Below, piece after piece: positions 10,517 through 18,699 of a stretch of DNA of 35,176 nt; position 1 is the first letter of the stretch; the number at the start of each line of letters is the position of its first letter. The translations under genes were made by a program, and so were the position numbers. The notes beneath the pieces are model-generated. The model ran no database searches. It was not told the DNA's origin and was given only the letters and a program-made list of their open reading frames with translations. The stretch is taken from the NCBI GenBank assembly GCA_900404475.1, contig OUQQ01000152.1, positions 1 through 35,176 on the forward strand, read 5' to 3'. The DNA comes from Spongospora subterranea. Its lineage: Eukaryota > Endomyxa > Phytomyxea > Plasmodiophorida > Plasmodiophoridae.

Positions 10517-12520
10517 ATGGTGGGCAATTCCAGCGGGTTTCCTCGTCGCATAGGAAGTGTCAGGTTGATTATCGTGGTCAGTTCGATATCAATGGCGCTG
10601 GTCATGATCAACCTTCGCCAGTTTGGGTTTATCGGCAATCCCGTTCAGGAATTTACGACCTGTCAAGAAGAGCATCCATCAGATCTTACTCCCCAACCTA
10701 TGGCGCAACGCCTGATAGATTCGATCGCTCGTCATCCTCGCTCCCTAAATTACCAAATACGAGGCCAGATCAGGTCTCCGATGAAGCGAGTTATCAGCTT
10801 CGCTCTGTATGGAACCGATCGACGATATCTGGATGGGATCGAGGTTAATCTTCGATTGGCGTCGATCAATTATCCAGGATGGACGGTCCGGGTATACCAT
10901 GACGATACGGTCCCCAGAAGGTATATCGACAATATCTCGAGGAAATACAATGAACTTGTCGAGTTCGTGAACATTTCTGATCAATCTCCCGTCGTTCGAT
11001 CAATAACAGGAACAATGTGGCGATTTCTCGTCGCCGATGATCCAGTCGTTGAGTATTTCATTATACGAGACGTCGATTCGCGGCTATCGAGACGCGATGC
11101 TGCCGTTGTTCGTCATTGGATATTGACACGGGATCCAGCTGATTCCGTCAACGGTAGCATCATCATTGTTCGGGATAACGTTCACCATAATAAGGATTTC
11201 CCAATCCTGGCTGGAATGTGGGGTGGATATCGCCCAGGACTACAACGAGTTCTGAACCTGACCCACGTCCTATTGAATCACGATGAACGCGATCAACACC
11301 ATCGCACCGCCGATCAGGAATTCCTTCTGCGTTATGTCTGGCCTCATGTTCAACATCAGGCGGCGATCTACGATTCCCATCAGTGCCAGCACAATCGAGG
11401 GAGACGATTCCCGGCCGTCGCCACCGGTACCGAACACGTCGGTCAGGTTGTGTTGGCCAACGAGATGGTCACATTGCCCACCGATCTCAACGGTAATGAA
11501 TATACCCCCACGATGAACGGGTTCGCGGCCCTGAACTGCCAGGATCCCCGCCCAATCCATCTAATGATGGATTGTCCTCGTCTATCCGATCGATCGCCCC
11601 CAACTTCGGTCAAAAATGATGGGGTTTATCAGCTGCCGTCTTGGACAATCGCTCAATCAATAACAGATAACGGTTCATCTATCGAAATCGTCATGACGCC
11701 TTGTCTGTTTATGATCGGCCCTCAAATATTTCATTCATCGGGAACACCAATCGCAGCAAATATTGGTGAAATCCGGTCCCTGAATGCGATATCGGCTGAA
11801 TATATTCTCAATTGTTCCTGCATAGTTGACCTGTCTCGATCAACAAAAAAAGACTATCATATAATGGTTCCAGATCTGATTGGTCAAATCGCCCAGTTCT
11901 ATCAATCTCTCCCAGATTACGTCCCAATATTAATTCCATCGTTTCCCGATCAGATTTCACATCAGTTGTTTCGCGAACTCCTTTCTCTTATGAAGCTCGA
12001 TGGAGATCGTTTAATAACGTCATCAGATAACGTCGTTCATCATGTTAATATTGGATATTTGGTTAGCGGGTGGACAGGATCTGCAATATCCCAAGCGAGA
12101 ACCACTTTATTCAACGCGATGAAAATTCCAACGGCGTATCCGGATGAACTCCAACAAGGTCGGATCATTGTCTTCCTATCGTCAGGTCGTTCTACGTTGG
12201 GCCATCTCCCTGACTACTTGAGAGATTACTTCATAGTTCGGCACATCTCCACTATCGATCATCACCTGAAAACCATCGGCGCCGTTCTCTGCAAGGCGTC
12301 GATCGTGATTATAACGGATCGGCATGTGCCTCTATCAATCCTGTTATTCCTTCGTCGAGGAACTCAGTTGAAGATACTGGATCAATCTTGGGATGAGGTT
12401 GACCATGGTACAGCGGTACAGACGATGGGGTCGGCTCTGGATGTCCCATATCAATATCTACCTGGTAATTGCAGTGGAAAAGCGGCGCTTTATTCCATTA
12501 TCACAAATGCACTGAGATGA
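10517..12520 (+). CDS. Two-domain type II membrane glycosyltransferase: DXD domain fused to GT61-like domain
   Basis: An uninterrupted 667-residue frame. The ATG gives a short cytosolic head, then a membrane anchor (about residues 17-33), the layout of Golgi glycosyltransferases. The N-terminal half has the order of a GT-A nucleotide-sugar enzyme: YHDD near 127-130, then IIRDVDSRLSRRD (183-194) with the DXD metal motif at 185-187, then HNKDFPILAGMWGG. This arrangement is known from bacterial and viral sugar transferases. The C-terminal half (about 370-667) resembles GT61/EOGT-type proteins: IIVFLSSGR, then a segment around ASIVIITDRHVPLSILLFL ending GTQLKIL, where the family has its acceptor-side glycine/histidine loop. 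Sugar donor and acceptor are unknown. It heads the glycan cluster and converges with the SGNH gene 81 nt downstream. Confidence 0.72.
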   Translation: MVGNSSGFPRRIGSVRLIIVVSSISMALVMINLRQFGFIGNPVQEFTTCQEEHPSDLTPQPMAQRLIDSIARHPRSLNYQIRGQIRSPMKRVISFALYGTDRRYLDGIEVNLRLASINYPGWTVRVYHDDTVPRRYIDNISRKYNELVEFVNISDQSPVVRSITGTMWRFLVADDPVVEYFIIRDVDSRLSRRDAAVVRHWILTRDPADSVNGSIIIVRDNVHHNKDFPILAGMWGGYRPGLQRVLNLTHVLLNHDERDQHHRTADQEFLLRYVWPHVQHQAAIYDSHQCQHNRGRRFPAVATGTEHVGQVVLANEMVTLPTDLNGNEYTPTMNGFAALNCQDPRPIHLMMDCPRLSDRSPPTSVKNDGVYQLPSWTIAQSITDNGSSIEIVMTPCLFMIGPQIFHSSGTPIAANIGEIRSLNAISAEYILNCSCIVDLSRSTKKDYHIMVPDLIGQIAQFYQSLPDYVPILIPSFPDQISHQLFRELLSLMKLDGDRLITSSDNVVHHVNIGYLVSGWTGSAISQARTTLFNAMKIPTAYPDELQQGRIIVFLSSGRSTLGHLPDYLRDYFIVRHISTIDHHLKTIGAVLCKASIVIITDRHVPLSILLFLRRGTQLKILDQSWDEVDHGTAVQTMGSALDVPYQYLPGNCSGKAALYSIITNALR

Positions 12521-12601
12521 TGATGGAGCAATAAAACCCCCTTCAAATATATATTTATTCGATCCGGTAATGACAGAGAGGGTGGTATAGCGCCATCTGC
12601 G

Positions 12602-14092
12602 TTACTGGTCGGTGGCGAACCGAACCAGGTGATAGAGTATCCTCTGCAGTATTGCTAATGAGACCTCGTTCCCCCTAATGGTATCGGGATTGACCCGGTA
12701 ATGAAGATTGTCGACAGCCGCTCGCCTTCTACCCGCCGTTATATCCCCAGCATTGATTAGCGTTAGATCGTGGTCGGACGCGATCCGCTCCCAGACCCGG
12801 TTCATCTTCGTCAGAAACGGGAATCGAGCGCTCTCCACGATCCACCCGATTCTTACCGGATCCGATCCCATGATCTGGTCCTGATCGGGAACGGGTTGAA
12901 ACCATTCATGCTGATACGGTTGGGTCATGATCATCACTTTCTCGTTCCTCTTCGTGCAGCGATCCAGAATGGCGCTGATGATCGTATCGGTATAGTTATG
13001 GAAATACGTGTCGGGATCATCGACCGGGAATATCATCGCTTCCCAGATCCCGAACGACACCACAATCACCTGAATTCGGTCGTCGCCGTCTCCACAGATA
13101 TTGTGCTCGTTAGCGAAGTGTATAAACCGCTCCCGAATCCAATCTACTGTTCGTTGTTGATGTCGTTTGATTACAGTGAAGCAGTGCCCGATATTGATCT
13201 GATCATTGACTTTCGCCCATGAGTCTTCGTATCCTGGGGCGATCAGGTTATCGGTCGAGTCGAACGCCACATTGAAATCGTTGAACAGCTCCCTCATTCG
13301 ACTCGTACCGACCAGGACAATGTCCAGCCCTTTTCCATCCAGCGCCTTCATTATCTCATCTGAAGTTATCCAATGATCACGACATTGTTCCGGCACCAGC
13401 ACATATTGCTGCTCAAAATACGGATTGACACTGTATTCTCGAGGATCGATCATCGATCCCTCAGATCTGACTCGCGATGCCGAGACCCAACGGAAATCCT
13501 GAAGAGAATCACGAGAACAGTTCCTCAAATGGTCTCGGTTTAGTCCAATATCGCTGGTGATGTTCTGGAATTGAATCTGGATGTATGGGTTAGAGATCAG
13601 CTCGTAATGAACATTGGTTTGAGGAAATGGATTAGCCGGGCAAGCGACGATTGTCGATATGGCTAACGACATTGGGTTCGACCAGATTTTGATGGGATTC
13701 GATAGGAATTTTGCGACAGAATCGGAATTAGTTCCAGACGATGCTGGGTGTAGTGCTCCACCAAAAGCCTCATCGCCTTCGGCGTAGAATCGATATGAGC
13801 AATAACTCCCATTTCTCACACAATCCGGCCGTCGAGTATATACTTGAACCGTCAGATATGAATGATTCCGAGCAATCTTGGCCAATACGAATACAGAGTC
13901 CATCTCAGGCCTGAGACTAATATCGAAATATTTCGATGTATAGGTTGGGTCCGATCGGGGTTCATGAAATGGCCCAACATCGATCAAGTCGTATCGCAAT
14001 GACGAATCCTTTATCCAGATCAACATTATCACGAACATGATACTGGCCAATAAACATACTAATCGCCTATGTGATGATTCCACCATCCTCAC
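12602..14092 (-). CDS. Type II membrane SGNH/PC-esterase-like protein (CASD1/NXPE/TBL-type)
   Basis: An intronless frame of 496 residues with a membrane anchor at about residues 11-27, so the bulk lies in the Golgi lumen. Block I reads VGTSRMRELF (261-270), the shape of the GDS-R-R-L-F box of CASD1/Cas1p-type and NXPE enzymes. The closing DNLHY (461-465) fits the DxxH block that supplies the catalytic Asp and His; Ser264 would be the nucleophile. Thr replaces the usual Asp of GDS, which is not itself a triad member. Family members add or remove O-acetyl groups on glycans (sialic acids, fungal capsule, plant xylan), so modification of the glycan made by the neighbouring transferases is the natural guess. 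Its start faces the GT61-like gene across 286 nt, a possible shared promoter. Whether it is active cannot be told from sequence. Confidence 0.68.
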   Translation of the reverse strand: MRMVESSHRRLVCLLASIMFVIMLIWIKDSSLRYDLIDVGPFHEPRSDPTYTSKYFDISLRPEMDSVFVLAKIARNHSYLTVQVYTRRPDCVRNGSYCSYRFYAEGDEAFGGALHPASSGTNSDSVAKFLSNPIKIWSNPMSLAISTIVACPANPFPQTNVHYELISNPYIQIQFQNITSDIGLNRDHLRNCSRDSLQDFRWVSASRVRSEGSMIDPREYSVNPYFEQQYVLVPEQCRDHWITSDEIMKALDGKGLDIVLVGTSRMRELFNDFNVAFDSTDNLIAPGYEDSWAKVNDQINIGHCFTVIKRHQQRTVDWIRERFIHFANEHNICGDGDDRIQVIVVSFGIWEAMIFPVDDPDTYFHNYTDTIISAILDRCTKRNEKVMIMTQPYQHEWFQPVPDQDQIMGSDPVRIGWIVESARFPFLTKMNRVWERIASDHDLTLINAGDITAGRRRAAVDNLHYRVNPDTIRGNEVSLAILQRILYHLVRFATDQ

Positions 14093-14378
14093 CTAAACCC
14101 AATTCTGGTCAACAGTCTGCGTTTTTGAATTTGAGCGGGTAATGTATTGCCCCGGGGGCGTGGCGAGCGGGGTGTTGATAACGACTGCTGAACGAGCGGT
14201 TGGTCCCGCCAACCTCTCGTCCATCTGTGACAGTCTGGTGTGGGTGAACTGCTGCATCAGCTACACCACGGCTGGGTGATGAGTGTAACACCTGACAGGG
14301 CGTAGCGCCAGCGGGCCAACCAAACCCCGTTCCTCACCTGGTTGTTGGCTCCAAATTCGAAAACACGGAACATCGCAG

Positions 14379-15740
14379 ATGATGTCGAAACATCGCCTGG
14401 GAGTGTTTGGCATATTTTCAGCCTCGCTAACGATGGTATTCCTGTTCTATATGAAATTGAGTCAGACAGACACCACCGCCCATCGAGGTGATCGGGTTCA
14501 GCAAGCCTTGGTTGATCAACCGATCAGATCGCCATATTCTTGGCGACAATGTGTTGGGGACACAACGACCCCGGATGCCTGGAAGTTTCGCAGTTGTCAC
14601 TACCGTAATGTTTGCTACGATGGCAACGCCGACGGAAAACTTTTGTATTTCGCCGCCGATGACGATGATGTGGACGCCGATAAGATGACCGTTTGCGCCA
14701 CAGTCTTGGGAATCCCAATTCTGGACCAACCTGTCCCATTGAACGTGACCGTCGTTCGACAAGGCCCAATCCCTGACGATGTTATATGGCTAGACCCGGT
14801 CAACAACTCTGTCGCCATCATCTATGTGGAGTATAATGCAGAAAACTTTGGCCATCTTGTGTCGGACGTGATCTTCCCCTGGTTTCGCCTGATGGAGATG
14901 TTCGGGGTTGAAGGGCGCCAGCCTCGCCCGCTTCGCTTTCGAACCCGAAAGCCATGGAAGTGCAACTGCGATTGGATGGCGAGTGTTGGGCGCCTTCCTA
15001 ACCGTGATCATTGCGATCGACTGTACAAAAAGGTGGCGAATGTATTCACGAACGGTGTGGATGTGGAAGTATTACAAGACGTATATTCTGGTCGGGTTAA
15101 AGAGGCCGGTAAACTCATCTGTATGAAAGACGTGGTGGCTGGTACAGGATATATATCAGATCATGGATTAGATCTAACAGAACACGGGAACTACAGAATG
15201 AATCAGGAGAAGTTTGGGCAATACGATCTGCAGAATGTGGGTCATGGACATGTGTATTGGCGATTCAGGAATGAGTTCATGAGGAAAGGGGGTCTTCCTG
15301 ATAATATCAGGCCAATAACAGGACGACATGATGTCGTGTTCATGGTGAAGTCCATCCATGGCGGCGCCGGGCAGAAGGATTACAAAGGGGCGGTGGCCTC
15401 ACTCGATGGCCTGTTCAAGGCCAGGAACCTGACAAGCTATGATGTGGATCCAGGTCGAGTGTTGGCCGAGATGTCGTGGCCTGAACAAATGGAGTACATG
15501 GCCACGACCAAGGTGCTAGTGGTGACCGGAGGTGGCGCTAGCTTCGCAGCAATGTGGCTACCGAAAGGATCAACACTGATTCAATTATGGGGTGATCGAG
15601 AGATGCTGGATTTCGCCATGTGGAATAATCTACCGTATATTGACGTGAAATGGATTCGATGCGGTAATGATTGTGATGGGAACATACTGGCTAAATCAAT
15701 ATTAGCCGGGTTGATCAGATTCGATAATGCATATACATAA
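14379..15740 (+). CDS. GT61-like type II membrane glycosyltransferase
   Basis: An intronless 453-residue frame with an anchor at about residues 8-25 and a Cys-rich luminal domain. GT61/EOGT-type marks are visible: NFGHLVSDVIFPW (156-168), the usual N-x-x-H segment; a middle stretch DVVFMVKSIHGG where the family has its R/K-rich strand; and near the end VLVVTGGGASFAAMWLPKGS (379-398) followed by TLIQL. The last corresponds to the HGA-x-L-x-N-x-x-F-x-P-x-G loop, but His is replaced by Gly here (GGGAS). GT61 enzymes transfer xylose, arabinose or GlcNAc to proteins and polysaccharides; the substrate here is unknown. It shares a 286-nt upstream region with the divergent SGNH gene. The first codons offer two adjacent Met residues, and I chose the upstream one. 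Confidence 0.75.
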   Translation: MMSKHRLGVFGIFSASLTMVFLFYMKLSQTDTTAHRGDRVQQALVDQPIRSPYSWRQCVGDTTTPDAWKFRSCHYRNVCYDGNADGKLLYFAADDDDVDADKMTVCATVLGIPILDQPVPLNVTVVRQGPIPDDVIWLDPVNNSVAIIYVEYNAENFGHLVSDVIFPWFRLMEMFGVEGRQPRPLRFRTRKPWKCNCDWMASVGRLPNRDHCDRLYKKVANVFTNGVDVEVLQDVYSGRVKEAGKLICMKDVVAGTGYISDHGLDLTEHGNYRMNQEKFGQYDLQNVGHGHVYWRFRNEFMRKGGLPDNIRPITGRHDVVFMVKSIHGGAGQKDYKGAVASLDGLFKARNLTSYDVDPGRVLAEMSWPEQMEYMATTKVLVVTGGGASFAAMWLPKGSTLIQLWGDREMLDFAMWNNLPYIDVKWIRCGNDCDGNILAKSILAGLIRFDNAYT

Positions 15741-16304
15741 ACTAATACTCCAGTAAATAACGGTTTTCATGTGGGTATTGATGTGGTCAAACAGCGCCAG
15801 AAGATGTTCTCACTGATCACCGCCAAATACACCAACCAGGTCAACGGCGATCAACAGTAGCAGCAGCAGCAACAGCGAACGAGGAGTCAAATTGAGTGTC
15901 AAAGATTCATATCACTGGTGGGCTTCCTTCTGTTCATAGATCGCGCGTTGGTGTAAGCTCTAATCCCTGTCGCGTTGTCCCCATTGGGCCAACTCAAGTT
16001 GACCTGTCTCACCCGGTCAATGGTGTTACCCTCTGCCATTAGTGTTACACTGATGGGCTCTTGGGGCCTGGCCAGCCAGTTGCCTGGTGCCCACTTCCTG
16101 CTGCCTGCCTGCGGTTTACCGGGCACCACCCGCCTACACACCAGGCGCTTTCCTGTATTAATGGGGGATCCCTTTCTTGTCTCTCGGAGATCGTCGGAAG
16201 ACGGAACTGTCAGCGGATTCGCCTTGGAGGAATGCTGCATTGAGGGCCAGCATCCACCCAGGAATGAATCATGTTTGGGCAGTTTCAGAAAACGATTGAA
16301 CGAT
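15741..16304 (+). other. Spacer upstream of the GT47-like gene
   Basis: About 560 nt without a recognised gene. An open frame continuous with the downstream gene begins at 15975 but its extra 110 residues lack family features and would bury the membrane anchor, so I treat it as 5' leader. A short GCAGCA-type run lies near 15851-15875. The stretch 15770-15850 reads like a fragment of coding sequence but is closed by a stop. Confidence 0.4.
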
Positions 16305-17450
16305 ATGCGTCCTCAGCTGCGCTCAATCCTATTTATTCTATTTCTCGTCTCATTCATAAACGTTATCTTCACAGTTGCCATCAGAACGTATTATAGTCAA
16401 CCCATCAACTCCATCCATTCCGAGTTTTACTCTACTACTAGCGAATTCGATCGTTTCCTCACGATCGCTATTGACGCCGATCGCGGCAGTTGCCCTGACA
16501 ACTGTGCTTTCATCCACTCCCTACTGCCGTCCACAATCCGATGGCGTTATGTCTCGTTCAAGGGCGATGATCTGTCATCGTTGGGCCTGGATTCGCACGT
16601 GCTCATTGTCAGCAGGTGGATGGAGCCTAACTCTAAGATCATATCCTGGGCTAAAGGCTATCCCCATTCCGTTGGATTACTATTAATGGCCGACGAGACT
16701 AATCAGCAGAATGTCGCTGTGTACTCGGCGTTCGATTACGTCCTGCGAAATTACTACTTCCCTCAATTGCAGAATCAACCTGGTCTGAATCTATATGCAC
16801 TGGGTAATATCTCATGCGGTACTGGACCAGAATGGCCACCTGAACCTGCACAACCTGGTGAGCCTCTTCTTGGAATTCATTGGCTATTCTTGCAAGGACG
16901 AGGGTTGGGCAACCTCGATAGTCATCACCAACCAGGTTCCCATTGGCCTGCATCTAAAAGGCCCAACACTGCAATGTTCATTGGGTCATTACGAGCTGAT
17001 CGATCGGAGATGATCGAGGTCACGCGAAAGATCATATCGAACTACGATATTCAAGTCGAGAATGATTTCGGCGGCAGTTTAACTCCATATCGATACGGTT
17101 TTGAACGAATTGCTAATAGTGTGTTCGCTCTGATTCCGGCTGGTAATAACCCAGAGACCCATAGATTGGCCGAAGCAATTGACCAAGGCGCTATACCGGT
17201 CATGCTGGAATCGGATTTCACCAGGGTATCGTTTGAGACGGTCCCCGGGATTATCGCCAAGGACTGGGCAAGCGCAGCCGAATCCATGAAGGCAATGCTG
17301 GAGGGGGACAAACAGCTACTAGACGATTTGCAGATGCGCGTCGTAGTCTGGTACCACCGGCTACAGCACTGTATTCGATCAGATTTAGATATGATTCTAC
17401 AACAAGCTCTTGCCGATAAAAACTCAACATCATTACATTATTACAAGTAG
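16305..17450 (+). CDS. Exostosin/GT47-like type II membrane glycosyltransferase
   Basis: Intronless, 381 residues from the ATG at 16305, which places an anchor at about residues 7-25. The C-terminal domain carries PAGNNPETHRLAEAIDQG (278-295) followed by AIPVML. That is the sugar-nucleotide-binding loop of GT47/exostosin-type GT-B enzymes, including RXYLT1-like proteins: a Gly-x-(N/D) turn, then H/R, then EA-x-x-x-G-x-I/V-P-V. Upstream motifs (MFIGSLRADRSEMI, YRYGFERIANSVFAL) fit the same fold. Such enzymes add xylose, glucuronic acid, GlcNAc, galactose or arabinose; I cannot say which. It belongs to the central glycan cluster. Its last 26 codons lie inside the first copy of the 270-nt repeat next to the single N, so the 3' end sits on a possible assembly join. 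Confidence 0.7.
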   Translation: MRPQLRSILFILFLVSFINVIFTVAIRTYYSQPINSIHSEFYSTTSEFDRFLTIAIDADRGSCPDNCAFIHSLLPSTIRWRYVSFKGDDLSSLGLDSHVLIVSRWMEPNSKIISWAKGYPHSVGLLLMADETNQQNVAVYSAFDYVLRNYYFPQLQNQPGLNLYALGNISCGTGPEWPPEPAQPGEPLLGIHWLFLQGRGLGNLDSHHQPGSHWPASKRPNTAMFIGSLRADRSEMIEVTRKIISNYDIQVENDFGGSLTPYRYGFERIANSVFALIPAGNNPETHRLAEAIDQGAIPVMLESDFTRVSFETVPGIIAKDWASAAESMKAMLEGDKQLLDDLQMRVVVWYHRLQHCIRSDLDMILQQALADKNSTSLHYYK

Positions 17451-17914
17451 TTATTGTATTTTTACACCACATCAACCAAAGGTTTTGGCCCGTTCAAAAA
17501 AACGTGGGAGGAATGTAGCTCAATGTCCGAGCAAACAGCGGTTTGTGTCGACGGTTGGCAATGCCGGATATAATCAACCAAAAAAACTGACCAGAGCTTC
17601 TGTCGGCGGCACTGTTGTTGTCTGTGTTGATTTGTTATACTCNATTCGATCAGATTTAGATATGATTCTACAACAAGCTCTTGCCGATAAAAACTCAACA
17701 TCATTACATTATTACAAGTAGTTATTGTATTTTTACACCACATCAACCAAAGGTTTTGGCCCGTTCAAAAAAAACGTGGGAGGAATGTAGCTCAATGTCC
17801 GAGCAAACAGCGGTTTGTGTCGACGGTTGGCAATGCCGGATATAATCAACCAAAAAAACTGACCAGAGCTTCTGTCGGCGGCACTGTTGTTGTCTGTGTT
17901 GATTTGTTATACTC
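17373..17914 (+). repeat. Direct repeat (270/271 nt) around a single N, probable unmerged contig overlap
   Basis: Positions 17373-17642 and 17644-17914 match throughout by eye except for one base in a poly-A run (7 versus 8 A after CGTTC). The only ambiguous base of the window, N at 17643, lies exactly between them. The first copy contains the final codons and stop of the GT47-like gene. Two contig ends that overlap but were joined with a one-base gap explain all of this; a true tandem duplication would not place an N exactly at the junction. Confidence 0.9.
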
Positions 17915-18699
17915 GTCGGGCGTCAAATATTATCCACACTGCATGACGGGGCAGAGCGGCCTCAAGATGTGAGGGTGCGATAATATCTGTAGGTCTATTG
18001 ACGATGTCAGAGGTGAAAATGTGTCAACAAAAGTTTACGTGAGTTCTTGAGAGTGTATAAAGAATGAATTATTGAACAAGGGACATATAGTTCTCGTTAT
18101 AGTACAGAGAGCACAGAGGGGATGGACATTCCCCTCTCTCATAAAGATACCAGGAACGAACGGGACAAAGAATCGGTTGTGTCACGTAATAACGCTCGAA
18201 GTGAAACAGGAACTTCTGTCGCCATGTTTGGGACAGGAAGGTGGAGGGGCACTGCAGTGGGGATTTGGCGTTTTTGTGTTTCAACCGATGTTGACCGCTG
18301 CAAGGATACGCCCCAACGCTGGAACAGATGTGTCGTCTGATTCGATCAATTACCTGGGTTAACGTACGGCACGGTATCGACCAGATTTAGAGCAAATTCC
18401 TCCGCAACAAAATCAATCATCGAAAATCCGAGTTTTTCAAGGTTTGTGAACTATAGATTTGTTCTTGGCAATACTTGACCTTCAGGTATGTTCTATCTGC
18501 AGACTCTGACGTCGCCAATCAACACTGAAGGTTTTATCACATAATTTCATACGAGCGGACCAACAGACTGAACTACACCTGAAACTACGGCTTGGCCTTG
18601 ATCACATACAATGTCGAGCATTATCTCGCATATATCGATCGACTTTCAGGAGAATATCAGGCATTATAAATTGAATGTCGAGATTTAGGCCCCTGGCGT
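17915..18699. other. Spacer without a recognised gene
   Basis: About 785 nt between the ends of two convergent genes. Short plus-strand frames at 18072-18362 and 18122-18340 overlap each other and show no family motif. The part 18400-18700 is broken by stops in all frames. No RNA gene or clear repeat seen. It should contain both 3' untranslated regions. Confidence 0.4.

Noticed and set aside
15975..16304. Upstream in-frame extension of the GT47-like gene by 110 residues
   Set aside because: The extra part has no family motif and would put the membrane anchor at residue 117; the ATG at 16305 gives the usual type II layout.
17644..17721. Second copy of the GT47-like C-terminal coding segment as a duplicated exon
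   Set aside because: It lies in the repeat copy beside the N and is best explained as an assembly overlap.
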